Assembly (NCBI GenBank): GCA_003153455.1
Contig: PLYS01000423.1
Location: 1-33,317 of the forward strand
Direction: 5' to 3'
Origin: Betaproteobacteria bacterium
GTDB lineage: Bacteria > Pseudomonadota > Gammaproteobacteria > Burkholderiales > SG8-41
DNA: 33,317 nucleotides
A program made the position numbers and the translations under genes. Under the pieces are notes generated by a model, which ran no database searches, had not been told where the DNA came from, and worked only from the letters and a program-made list of their open reading frames with translations. Positions 1 to 7,930 of this stretch are shown here, piece by piece. Within the stretch, counting starts at the first letter, position 1, and every line of letters begins with the position of its first letter.

Positions 1-98
1 ACAACGATGCGCACGGGTTTTGCCGGGTACGGTACTTGCGCCCACGCGGGCGCGATGCACGCCGCAAGCAGCGCGGCTAATACGACACTCGTCCTCAT
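1..98 (-). CDS. Bug/TctC-family tripartite tricarboxylate transporter substrate-binding protein, N-terminal part (cut by window edge)
   Basis: Reading the minus strand from ATG at 98 gives a signal peptide: MRTS, a hydrophobic Val/Leu/Ala stretch, then APAWAQ with a likely signal peptidase cut after AWA. The mature start VPYPAKPVRIVV is the standard opening of Bug/TctC periplasmic binding proteins. These capture carboxylates and related acids in the periplasm, usually for a TctAB-type permease. A GGAGG ribosome-binding site lies 7 nt upstream of this ATG. An in-frame ATG at 140, also behind a strong GGAGGAGG, would add 14 residues before the signal peptide. I prefer 98 because it gives a normal short signal peptide. 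Only about 32 residues are visible, so no ligand can be suggested. Confidence 0.8.
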   Translation of the reverse strand, partial: MRTSVVLAALLAACIAPAWAQVPYPAKPVRIV

Positions 99-198
99 CA
101 GCTTGCCTCCGTCCGTGGAGATAATGGGCCTTATGTTCATGCTTGCTTCCTCCTCCCCGGAAGGTGACCGCGATCCGGGCGGGTCGTGAGCGGGATCA

Positions 199-390
199 GT
201 GGTCAATCACCGAGCAATCTATTCCAAGCACCAAAGCGAAGCAAGCTCTTTCCCGCGCCCCGGCTGCTCCGAGGAGTGGTTCCTGAAAGTGGTCGACGAG
301 GGCATCGCCGATTTAGACGCCGGTCGCACCTTCTCCACTCGCGAAGTGCTTCGGCCAACTCCGGACGGTCAAGGTCGCCTCGGGCAATGA
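199..390 (+). pseudogene. Possible antitoxin-like remnant
   Basis: The 63-codon frame includes EGIADLDAGRTFSTREVL. This resembles the tail of ribbon-helix-helix or RelB/ParD-type antitoxins, where a GIADxxAGR segment followed by a short helix ending in EV is common. The residues before and after it do not look like the family, and no toxin gene follows. It may be a decayed fragment or coincidence. Confidence 0.25.
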
Positions 391-397
391 CTGCTCC

Positions 398-495
398 TCG
401 GCCACAGCGGCCGCTGGCGATTTGCCCAAGAGGTAGTCGGAGCTTCGAATTTGAGCGTCCGATTCCGAAAAATTTCAGATGACGCTTTCGACCCG
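398..495 (+). repeat. Diverged ~100-bp repeat, copy A
   Basis: This stretch aligns with the reverse complement of 4912-5010. Both begin TCGGCCACAGCGGCC followed by CTGG, share GATTTGAGCGTC or AATTTGAGCGTC and then CCGAAAA in the middle, and end in CGACCC. GCGGTCACACAG is found close to both copies, just after A and just before B in repeat orientation. The copies are clearly diverged. Judged by eye; family and mobility are unknown. Confidence 0.45.
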
Positions 496-808
496 ATGCG
501 GTCACACAGTCCGACGTAGATCGAGCGTCCGCTTACGCCGGCAGCCGACATTCACGCATCCGCACCATCGGAATTGAATCGAATTAGGAAGACTTCGATG
601 TCTCGCTGGCTGTCTGCGCCAGCCGTGCCACCGCTTCATACATATCTTCCACCGCGTCGGCCTTGAAGCTCAATTCCCGTACTTTGGCCCGGCACGCTCG
701 CGCAATTCCTAGTCGATGATATCCGAGGCCACCGCACTTTGACATTAATCAAGCCCCAAGTGTGCGCTGGCGGTCAGACTTGAACGACGGCAGCTGACAC
801 CATGTGCT

Positions 809-3391
809 ATGCAAATTCGTCTCCTTTCCCGGACCGCCCCAATGACGACAAATGAAGCGCTTCACGGACTGTCACAGGAAGAGGCGGCCTTGCGCCTCGC
901 GCGGGACGGTTTCAACGAACTGCCCTCGGCCAAGCCGCGCAGCCTCTTTGCCATTGCGGCCAAGGTGGTGTGCGAACCGATGTTCCTGCTCTTGATCGCC
1001 TGCGGCGCGATCTACCTGCTGCTCGGCGATCGTACCGAAGCGTTGATGCTGCTCGGCTTCGTTCTGGTGGTGGTCAGCATCAGTTTCCTCCAGGAACGCA
1101 AGACCGAGCGCGCGCTCGAGGCCTTGCGCGATTTGTCCAGCCCGAGGGCGCTGGTCATACGCGATGGCGAACAACGGCGCATCGCCGGCCGCGAGGTCGT
1201 GCGCGGCGACCTGCTGGTGCTTGCCGAGGGGGACCGGGTTCCGGCCGACGCGGTGCTGATCTCCGGTGTGAACGTATCTGCGGATGAATCGCTGCTCACC
1301 GGCGAATCGGTCCCGGTGCGCAAGGCGGGCGCCGCAAGCGTTCCAGACGTTGGCGCCGCAGGCGCGATGGGCAAGCCAGGCGGAGACGACTTGCCTTTCC
1401 TGTACTCGGGCACCCTGGTGGTCCAGGGCAAGGGCCTGGCGCAGACCTTGGCTACAGGGCAGCACACCGCAATCGGCAACATCGGCAAGGCGCTCGCCGC
1501 GGTGGAACAGGAGCCGACGCGCATCCAGCTCGAGACCGCGAGAATCGTAAAGCGCTTGGCATGGCTGGGCTTCGCCTTGAGCCTGGCGGTGGCGATCGCC
1601 TACGCGCTGCTGCGAGGTGACTGGCTCAACGGATTCCTGGTCGGAATCACGCTGGCGATGGCGATCCTGCCGGAGGAACTGCCGGTGGTGATGACCATCT
1701 TCCTGGGGCTGGGCGCATGGCGCATCGCGCAACAGCGGGTGTTGACGCGGCACATTCCCGCAGTCGAGATGCTGGGATCCGCCACCGTGCTGTGCGTGGA
1801 CAAGACCGGGACGCTGACGCAGAACCGCATGGCCCTGGCGCAGCTGTGCGCGCAGGACCATGTCCTCGATCTCGCCGCCCTGAAGGGGTCCGAACTGCCC
1901 GAACAGTTTCACGAACTGCTGGAATTCAGCATGCTCGCCAGCCACCGCGATCCCTTCGATCCGATGGAAAAAGCCATCGCCGAGTCGGCACAGAAGGCGC
2001 TCGCGGGCACGGAGCACATTCATGGCGACTGGACGCTGATCGAAGAATACGCGCTGTCCAGAGAGCTCCTGGCGGTTTCGCACGTGTGGCAGTCGCCAGA
2101 CCGCGAGCACTATGTCATTGCTGCCAAGGGCGCACCTGAAGCCATAGCCGATTTATGCCATCTCGGCAAGGCGGATGCGGGAGCACTCGAGCGCTCGGTG
2201 ACGGCAATGGCCGCGCAGGGCCTGCGGGTGCTGGGAGTAGCCAAGGCTTCATTCAGGCAGGCTGATCTGCCCGCGATCCAGCACGACTTCAACTTCGAGC
2301 TCCTCGGGCTGATTGGCCTTGCCGACCCGGTGCGCGATTCGGTGCCGGCCGCGATCGGCGAGAGCCACGCCGCCGGCATGCGCGTCATTATGATCACCGG
2401 CGATTATCCGGCGACAGCCATCAGCATCGCGCAGAGAATCGGGCTCAAATCGCCGGAGCGCATCATCACCGGCGCGGAGCTGGATGTGCTCTCCGACGCG
2501 GAACTCGCGCGCGACGTACGGGATGTCAACGTTTTCTGCCGCGCCGCGCCCGAACACAAACTGCGCCTGGTGAACGCGCTCAAGGCCAACGGCGCGATCG
2601 TCGCCATGACCGGCGACGGGGTGAACGACGCGCCAGCGCTGAAGGCGGCGCACATCGGCATCGCCATGGGAGCGCGCGGCACCGACGTGGCGCGCGAATC
2701 CGCCGCGCTGGTGCTGCTCGATGACGATTTCACTTCCATCGTGGCGGCAGTCAGGCTGGGCCGTCGCATTTTCGACAATCTGAGAAAGGCCATCGCCTTC
2801 GTCATGGCGGCGCACGTACCCATCGTCGGCATGTCTTTGATCCCGGTGGCGATGGGCTGGCCATTGGTGCTGTTGCCGGTTCACATCCTGTTCTTGCAGT
2901 TGATCATAGATCCGGCCTGCTCGGTCGTGTTCGAAGCGGAGCCTGAAGAAGCCGACGTGATGCGCCGCGCACCGCGCCCGCCCGATGCTTCTCTCTTCGA
3001 CCGCGGCACTGTCGTCTTCGGCCTGCTTCAGGGCGGCGGCATCCTCGCGATCGTGTTTGCAGTGTTCACCATCGCCTTGTACCGCGGTCAGGATGCGGAG
3101 GTGGCGCGCGCGCTCACATTCACCGCCATGGTCATCGCCGATCTCGGCTTGATCTTGAGCAACCGCTCGCGCGCGCGCAACGTGTTTGCCACGTTAGGCA
3201 CGAGCAACCGGGCCCTGTGGTGGGTGCTGGGAGGCGCGCTCACCTTCCTGGGCGTGGTGCTGTATGTGCCGCCGCTGCGCGAATTGTTCCATTTCGGCTA
3301 TCTGCACGCCGACGATATCCTGATTGCCATCACGGCGGGAATAGTTTGCATCTTCGGTGCGGAAGCAGCCAAGCGTCTGCGCAAACTCTGA
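809..3391 (+). CDS. Cation-translocating P-type ATPase (P2, calcium-type)
   Basis: This is an 860-residue membrane pump that uses ATP to move a cation, probably Ca2+ or a related ion, across the inner membrane. It shows the cation-ATPase N-terminal motif GLSQEEAALRLARDGFNELP, the actuator loop LLTGES near residue 165, the phosphorylation motif VDKTGTLTQNRM with the aspartate at about residue 331, and the hinge MTGDGVNDAPAL near 600. The fourth membrane segment has PEELPVV instead of the textbook PEGLP, and there are no N-terminal heavy-metal domains, so it is not a copper or zinc P1B pump. Transmembrane segments occur at about 45-105, 245-300 and in the C-terminal 200 residues. The length is close to normal. 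An alternative start is ATG at 842, which begins nearer the conserved region; neither has a strong ribosome-binding site. It stands alone, with no regulator beside it. Ion specificity is inferred only. Confidence 0.93.
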   Translation: MQIRLLSRTAPMTTNEALHGLSQEEAALRLARDGFNELPSAKPRSLFAIAAKVVCEPMFLLLIACGAIYLLLGDRTEALMLLGFVLVVVSISFLQERKTERALEALRDLSSPRALVIRDGEQRRIAGREVVRGDLLVLAEGDRVPADAVLISGVNVSADESLLTGESVPVRKAGAASVPDVGAAGAMGKPGGDDLPFLYSGTLVVQGKGLAQTLATGQHTAIGNIGKALAAVEQEPTRIQLETARIVKRLAWLGFALSLAVAIAYALLRGDWLNGFLVGITLAMAILPEELPVVMTIFLGLGAWRIAQQRVLTRHIPAVEMLGSATVLCVDKTGTLTQNRMALAQLCAQDHVLDLAALKGSELPEQFHELLEFSMLASHRDPFDPMEKAIAESAQKALAGTEHIHGDWTLIEEYALSRELLAVSHVWQSPDREHYVIAAKGAPEAIADLCHLGKADAGALERSVTAMAAQGLRVLGVAKASFRQADLPAIQHDFNFELLGLIGLADPVRDSVPAAIGESHAAGMRVIMITGDYPATAISIAQRIGLKSPERIITGAELDVLSDAELARDVRDVNVFCRAAPEHKLRLVNALKANGAIVAMTGDGVNDAPALKAAHIGIAMGARGTDVARESAALVLLDDDFTSIVAAVRLGRRIFDNLRKAIAFVMAAHVPIVGMSLIPVAMGWPLVLLPVHILFLQLIIDPACSVVFEAEPEEADVMRRAPRPPDASLFDRGTVVFGLLQGGGILAIVFAVFTIALYRGQDAEVARALTFTAMVIADLGLILSNRSRARNVFATLGTSNRALWWVLGGALTFLGVVLYVPPLRELFHFGYLHADDILIAITAGIVCIFGAEAAKRLRKL

Positions 3392-3842
3392 CTTGCGGGA
3401 TATGCAATTAGGTCCCTTGACTCGAGCGACCGCCGCTGAAAGCTATTCCAGTTCATGCGGGTTTTTGTCGTCGATGACGGGACTTAGCCACACGGTTCGC
3501 TTAGTTGTTGCGAATAGATTGATTTTCATCAAGTGCAGAGGAAGATACTTCCCAGAAGTGATCACTAAAATGGCTTGCCGCGTTGGGTATCCGCAAGCGT
3601 CTCCTTTCGGGCTGGAACCGGACGATCAGCAGCCTGATTTCGTAGCGCCTCCATGGACCGCTCCTGGCCGATAGGGTCTATTCCCCACTCAGCCCGTAAC
3701 CAGCCACTGGGAAAATCCCCCATATTTTCAAGGTCCGCTTACGGGCGACTATGGCTAACCGCCGCTCCCGGCCAGGACCGGCCCCGGACGCCCACGTGTT
3801 TGCTCCATAGCTGACGCTAGCCGGTCAGTCTGGAGTAGGAGT
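3392..3842. other. Intergenic stretch without a recognisable gene
   Basis: About 450 bases separate the convergent ATPase gene and the minus-strand hypothetical gene. I found no frame with protein-like composition and no clear terminator. The right half contains GGTCCGCTTACGGGCGAC and the short GC-rich palindrome GGCCAGGACCGGCC, which look like intergenic debris. Confidence 0.45.
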
Positions 3843-4289
3843 TCAGGCGGACTCGCTATCCGTGTTTTTCAATTCGTCACCGCCGTGGCTTCCCTGAATT
3901 GCTTGGGAGCGGAGCCGAGATCCTATTACGTTCTCGACAATCTTTGCTCGAAGACGTTCGACAGTGTCATCACGTTGAACCGGTAATTGTAAAGTTCTAG
4001 CGAGGGCTTCTAATTCCCCCCTTCTTGGAACAGAGTCGATCAGCAAAGTCTCACCTTCCTCCCTAGACTGCAGAACGCTCAGGCGTTTGGAAATTGCTTG
4101 ATAGAAACCAATGTCTTTCTTGAGCTTTCCAAAAGATGAATCTCGCTCTCGAACGGGTGCGTCTGGCTTTAGACGTTGAGCTAGTTCAAACAATGGCGCG
4201 AGCTCTGCGTCGGAGCGATTGTCGACATAGTCCGCAAGTTTGCGTAGCAAATTAGAAAGCTCGCTTCTCTTTTGCCTGGTTATTGCCAT
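3843..4289 (-). CDS. Conserved hypothetical protein next to a ParA-like remnant
   Basis: This is a charged, mostly helical protein of 148 residues with no signal peptide or membrane segment. The middle and end (RGELEALARTLQLPV, then DTVERLRAKIVENVIG and RLRSQAIQG) look like a conserved helical domain that I cannot assign to a family. The gene starts 4 nt after the stop of the ParA-like fragment, so the two once formed an operon. ParA ATPases are often followed by a small partner protein, so that role is possible here but unproven. The frame is intact. Local base composition is lower in GC than the ATPase gene, consistent with acquired DNA. Confidence 0.6.
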   Translation of the reverse strand: MAITRQKRSELSNLLRKLADYVDNRSDAELAPLFELAQRLKPDAPVRERDSSFGKLKKDIGFYQAISKRLSVLQSREEGETLLIDSVPRRGELEALARTLQLPVQRDDTVERLRAKIVENVIGSRLRSQAIQGSHGGDELKNTDSESA

Positions 4290-4293
4290 CTTG

Positions 4294-4626
4294 CTATCTC
4301 CACCAGTTCATTTGTTGCCCGAATTCAGTCGCCACCTCTTCCAGATCATCGACTACGCTTTGATGGCTTCCCGAAGTATATCGGTTAAGCACGACTGGGA
4401 CCCCATACTGGGGCGCGTCTGCGAATAGAGTGTCGTTTCTCTTGATGTATGCATTGTAAACGGCGACCCCCGCCGTCTTATGTTGCGTCATGAACGCTCT
4501 TTGAGCGGCCATCGGTTCCCCACCGTACTCCTGAATCATAGTAAATACGACTCCGAGGACCTTTGGCTTAATTGTTGCAACCTTTTCGCCCTGATCTAAA
4601 GCCGCATATGAATGTTCGCACTTAGT
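4294..4626 (-). pseudogene. ParA-like ATPase, C-terminal fragment
   Basis: The frame is open from 4626 to the stop at 4294, with an in-frame TGA just upstream at 4627-4629. It encodes KVATIKPKVLGVVFTMIQEY, then EPMAAQRAF, FADAPQYGVPVVLNRY and a helical tail. This pattern matches the last third of chromosome/plasmid-partition type ParA (AAA_31) proteins. The Walker A and B motifs and the rest of the ATPase domain are absent from the upstream DNA in any frame I checked. The longest ATG-started piece is 81 codons from 4539. It is most simply a truncated gene, still adjacent to its former partner gene at 3843-4289. Confidence 0.6.
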
Positions 4627-5191
4627 TCAAACGCTGTAACTGCAACGATGCTTGAGCCTGGCTCGGTGCAACTTGTCCGCGAAAGTGCTGGAATCATTTC
4701 CAACTCAAGAGTTGCCTTGCAGACTTTCAGCCGTTCTAGAAAAGCAACTCTAGCTAGCGGAGCGAAATTAACAAAGGTGCATTATGCGCGACAATGGGGC
4801 GGCTTCAAGCACGCCATTGCGGCGCTTCGAATTGATTCGCTAATCCCTCGGAGAAGCGCGGTCGAACGCGGGCGTTGAACGGCCGCTTCGGAGAACGCGC
4901 TATGTCCGGAGTGGGTCGACGGACTGCCCCTGGCGTTTTCGGACAGCAGACGCTCAAATCGACAATCCTGATTTCAACAATCACAGGCCCCCAGTGGCCG
5001 CTGTGGCCGAGAAGCGGCCACTCACGAGGTCCTAGCTGTGTGACCGCACAGGGTCGTTAGCTTCCAGTCACCAATATATTCGATAACTGCCCGCCTGCCT
5101 AAGGTACATGGATTCACGTAGAGCTCAATAGCTGACCGCACGTTCGAGCCAGTACCAAACCCCCATTATCACAACGCCCCGCCTTCCGGCC
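4627..5191. other. Gene-poor stretch with repeat copy B
   Basis: About 560 bases lie between the ParA-like stump and the end of the grdB-like gene. Apart from the inverted repeat copy at 4912-5010, I see no gene. The 88-codon plus-strand frame at 4612 has no family resemblance and lies over the ParA remnant. Confidence 0.45.
4912..5010 (-). repeat. Diverged ~100-bp repeat, copy B (inverted relative to 398-495)
   Basis: Read on the minus strand from 5010, this begins TCGGCCACAGCGGCC and continues through GATTTGAGCGTC and CCGAAAA to GTCGACCC, in the same order and spacing as 398-495 on the plus strand. The two copies flank the ATPase, hypothetical and ParA-remnant stretch in opposite orientation. 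Judged by eye. Confidence 0.45.
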
Positions 5192-6514
5192 TCAGGCCGC
5201 CTGGACCTCGAGCAGGGTTGGAGTAGTCACTGCGGTGCAGAGCGACTGCAGTCCGAGGAGCACTTGCTGGCGCCGCAACGCGCGTTCATGTTCGGGGGTG
5301 AGGTGCGGGTCGCCCAGAACATACGGCACCGCCCTGCCTAAAATAACGCGATAGGCGCCGACGTTCAGTGGGATGGCCGGGATCGCGCTGAAGAAAGCCA
5401 CCGCGATACCAATCCGTTCGATTTCCTTTGCTATCGTTGCGCCGCAACGATTGCAGGTCCCTCAGGTAGCGGTGAGGAGAACGGCGTGGACCCCGTCCTG
5501 CTTCAGGGCGAGGGCCATTTCACGGCCGAAGCGGCGTGCCCGCTCTACCGGTTGCACATTGCCCACGGTGGTGTATAGGTACGGGAGCACGCGGCCCACT
5601 TTGCCCTGTTGCTCTAGCTCGCGCAGGATATCCAGTGGCACCGCGCGTTGCGGGTCCTGCCGGACGTAGCCGTTGTCGTAGCCGCCATGAACGCAAGTCC
5701 ATTCCGCCGGGCTCATTTCCTGCAGGTGGCCGATGGGGTATTTCATCCACTTGGTGGCCCGCCAGGACTCGATCCGATCCGGATTGCCCTGCGGCACCAC
5801 GCCGGAGGTTGTCACCAGCGCGATGGTCGCGTTCTCCAGTCCGGAGAGCGCCGCCGCCGGGCTCACCTGATCGTATTGCGGCAACTGCACCTCGCTCGTA
5901 AACGGCCGCTGCTGCAGGCGGTCAAGCAGCATTTCCACCATGCGCTCGGCGCCGCTCTTGGCGTCGAATTCGTTGCGGCGCATGCCCGTGGGCAGGTAAC
6001 CGTCGACGTCGGCCGGACCGGCGGGTTCGCCGCGGCCAAGCTTCAGCGCAAAAGGCGCCAGGCGCGCCATCACGCCCCCCATGTCCATCGCAGTATTGCC
6101 GGCGGGCAGGATGTAGGTGCGACGCCGGTAGAGATCCACACCCGGATTCTCCGGAAACATTGCAGTCACCGCGGGCAGATTCAGCCGCTCTTTGACCGCG
6201 CTGCACACGGCGCCGCAGGCAACGCCATAGCGCCCGGCTGCAAAGGCAGGCCCTGCCACCACCAGGTCGGGCTTCTGGGCGGCGATCAGTTTCAGCACTT
6301 CCGCCAACGCGTCGTCAGTGTGCTCGTTGAAATAAGAATCACCGCAAATTACCGTCGCCACCACGTCGGCGCTTTCTCCCAGGCACTTTTGCAGGAGCAC
6401 TCCGGGACCCACGGGGCCGGTCTTCACCGTCGGGCGCGCATCGGCCTTGTCTTCTCCGCCGATACCGCCAAAAAACTGGTTCAGGTAATGGATCACTCGC
6501 AATTGGGTCGCCAC
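5192..6514 (-). CDS. GrdB-like selenoprotein, glycine/sarcosine/betaine reductase component B (in-frame UGA = selenocysteine)
   Basis: In clostridia this subunit carries the selenocysteine of protein B, which reductively cleaves the C-N bond of glycine, sarcosine or betaine. The protein of about 440 residues is colinear with GrdB: VIHYLNQFFGGIGGEDKAD at the start, then VGPGVLLQ, ICGDSYF, AGPAFAAGRYGVACG, ENPGVDLY, TTSGVVPQGNPDRI and YTTVGNVQP. The frame meets TGA at 5464-5462 (residue 351) in the context LLTAT-U-GTCNRCG, exactly where clostridial GrdB has TSTUGTCTRCG. It then continues in frame with KEIERIGIAV and YVLGDPHLTPEHE to a TGA at 5192. A bSECIS hairpin follows the UGA. The start is GTG at 6514 behind AGAGGGG; longer frames run into the upstream gene. 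It lies 22 nt downstream of the grdE-like gene. Substrate is unknown, and the rest of the reductase is not in this window. Confidence 0.93.
5429..5455 (-). promoter_or_regulatory. Bacterial SECIS element directing selenocysteine insertion
   Basis: On the minus strand, six bases after the UGA, the mRNA can fold as UGC, A.A mismatch, then ATCGTTGC paired perfectly with GCAACGAT around a three-base loop GGC, and a closing GCA. The first loop G is 19 nt after the UGA. This fits the known bacterial rule of an apical loop about 16-25 nt downstream with a G in its first two positions. The hairpin overlaps codons for the conserved CNRCGA segment, so it also serves as coding sequence. SelB would bind here, but no sel genes lie in this window. 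Confidence 0.85.
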
Positions 6515-6536
6515 TCGAATCCCCTCTGGTTTCGTG

Positions 6537-7817
6537 CTAATAGGCCCGTCCGCGATGCGTGGTGTAACCAAGCTGACAGGTGGCAGCGTAGAGTTGCCGC
6601 AACCCCACCGGGAAGGCTTCGTTGGGCTGCTTCTGAAAGCCGATTTCATAATCGTTGCCGGCCAGGAACCGATCGCCGCCCAAGACCCGGGATACGGCCG
6701 GCATTTGGATGATTTCCTCCTGGTTGCCGACCGAGACGATTGCGGTAGCCTGGGGTACATAGGTCACTAGCGGGAAATCACTGCCGTCGGTATCGGAGTA
6801 CTCGTCCACCCCTAAGACAGTAGCGATACCTGCCTGCTCTACGTGCTGGCAAATGAGCATTTGATCGGCGTACGCGTGGCCGCCGTTGGACATGGTGATC
6901 ACGGCCCCCTGTGCGTCAAGCATTTTCGCGAGCTTGGCCATCTGGGCCGCCTGCCGGTGCTTTTCAATCGCGCTTGGGATCAGGGACCGGCCCAGGATTA
7001 CGCCCACAAAGTTGATATCCTGGCCGTGTCGCCGGTAAAGGGCCTGAATGACCGGCTCGTTCTGGTAGTGATGCGTCGGGCTCCGGTGGCAGGCGATCCA
7101 ATAGTCGGCGCTGATGAGGGCACTGTCGAGCACTTCGTTGGGATGGACCAATGCCGGTGTGCTGGTGACACTCATTCCGTACAGGAAGGTGGTATGCAGT
7201 TCACCTTCGCTCATGGTGGGCATGATGTAGACCACGCGGGGAAGGCTAGCGTCCACCTTACCCAGTTCATAGTTAACCACCGCGTCGGGCTGCAGGTCGC
7301 GGGTCGCCTCGGCCAGGTACTTGGCCACTCGCATGGTGGCTTTGCGGCAAGACGCAGTGGCGTCCGGTATGTGCACGCCGGGAGCGAACGAGAATTGCAA
7401 CACAACGTTGCACATGTCTGAGAAAGGACTATAGGGCGCACCCGGCCCCGACATGTCGATGATCGCTTCTTTCAGGCCCTGGCTGTCCGCAGCGCCGGGA
7501 ATGTCACCGGTGGCGATTACCGCCACGCCTTCAAGCCGATGGGTCACACCGCTGCCAACCTGGTCGGGCGGCGAGATGAACCACGGAAAGGTGGAACCCG
7601 CCGGCTTGTATCTGGGCTCGATAGCGTCGATCACGTGAATGATCCGGGTGGACTCCCCTGAGCCTGCTAACTCCACCGAGACGCCGGTTAGATTGCTGTC
7701 CCCCAGAACCATGGCCGTAACGGCAGCCCGGTCGACAGTGAGAACTCCATTGCGCAGAGCCGTCGTCTCTCCGAAAGATATCTGCGTGACCCGAAAACTG
7801 GCCATTTCCAATCGCAT
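6537..7817 (-). CDS. GrdE/GrdG/GrdI-like subunit of glycine/sarcosine/betaine reductase component B
   Basis: In clostridia this proprotein cleaves itself before a cysteine (Cys242 of GrdE), giving two chains and a pyruvoyl group that binds the amine substrate. The 426-residue product opens MRLEMASFRVTQISFGE with NGVLTV after it, closely matching the MRLELGK...FGE...NGVLYV start of GrdE. It continues with VELAGSGESTRI, VGSGVTHRLEG, IDMSGPGAPY and PVIQALYRRHGQDINFVGVI, all family landmarks. At the processing site it reads SADYWIACHRSP. By my alignment Tyr239 sits where the pyruvoyl Cys should be, and the nearest Cys is residue 243. Cleavage is therefore doubtful. The gene precedes the grdB-like gene by 22 nt and is divergent from three RidA genes. 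Family assignment is firm; activity is not. Confidence 0.9.
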   Translation of the reverse strand: MRLEMASFRVTQISFGETTALRNGVLTVDRAAVTAMVLGDSNLTGVSVELAGSGESTRIIHVIDAIEPRYKPAGSTFPWFISPPDQVGSGVTHRLEGVAVIATGDIPGAADSQGLKEAIIDMSGPGAPYSPFSDMCNVVLQFSFAPGVHIPDATASCRKATMRVAKYLAEATRDLQPDAVVNYELGKVDASLPRVVYIMPTMSEGELHTTFLYGMSVTSTPALVHPNEVLDSALISADYWIACHRSPTHHYQNEPVIQALYRRHGQDINFVGVILGRSLIPSAIEKHRQAAQMAKLAKMLDAQGAVITMSNGGHAYADQMLICQHVEQAGIATVLGVDEYSDTDGSDFPLVTYVPQATAIVSVGNQEEIIQMPAVSRVLGGDRFLAGNDYEIGFQKQPNEAFPVGLRQLYAATCQLGYTTHRGRAY

Positions 7818-7930
7818 TGCCGTTTACCTTTCGGTCGATGCTCGTGCCGAGCTGATGACGGAACGATGTTGCGTTATTTCAAATGGTATCATGTCCGAAA
7901 CCGAAAAACGAAGCGATACCGGGAGATTCG
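7818..7930. promoter_or_regulatory. Divergent promoter region between grdEB-like and ridA-like operons
   Basis: These 113 bases separate two divergent operons and must hold promoters for both, unless the RidA genes read from farther away. The AT-richest part lies around 7873-7892 (TTGCGTTATTTCAAATGGTA). I cannot pick confident -35/-10 pairs. The first RidA gene has GGGAGA just before its ATG; the grdE-like gene has a weaker AAAGGT. Confidence 0.35.

Larger units (their letters stand above)
141..808. other. Gene-poor stretch with decayed sequence
   Basis: No convincing intact gene lies between the edge gene and the ATPase. The stretch holds a possible antitoxin-like remnant (199-390) and one copy of a diverged repeat (398-495). 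A short open minus-strand frame ends near 594 and reads ELSFKADAVEDMYEAVARL, which I do not recognise. Nothing else stands out. Confidence 0.5.

Noticed and set aside
872-2110. 412-codon frame antisense to the P-type ATPase
   Set aside because: Shadow frame of a strongly supported gene; composition is that of a reversed high-GC coding strand.
3357-3674. 105-codon plus-strand frame after the ATPase
   Set aside because: It starts inside the ATPase gene in another frame, has no family resemblance and no ribosome-binding site.
5462-5464. TGA as a disabling nonsense mutation in grdB
   Set aside because: It falls precisely at the family's selenocysteine, the frame continues with conserved sequence to a normal end, and a bSECIS hairpin follows.
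5648-6712. 354-codon frame antisense to the grdB-like gene
   Set aside because: Shadow of the well-supported minus-strand gene, with no recognisable motifs.
5462-6760. Longer grdB-like frame starting at 6760
   Set aside because: The first 82 codons overlap the grdE-like gene in another frame and do not resemble the family; GTG at 6514 has a ribosome-binding site and matches the GrdB start.
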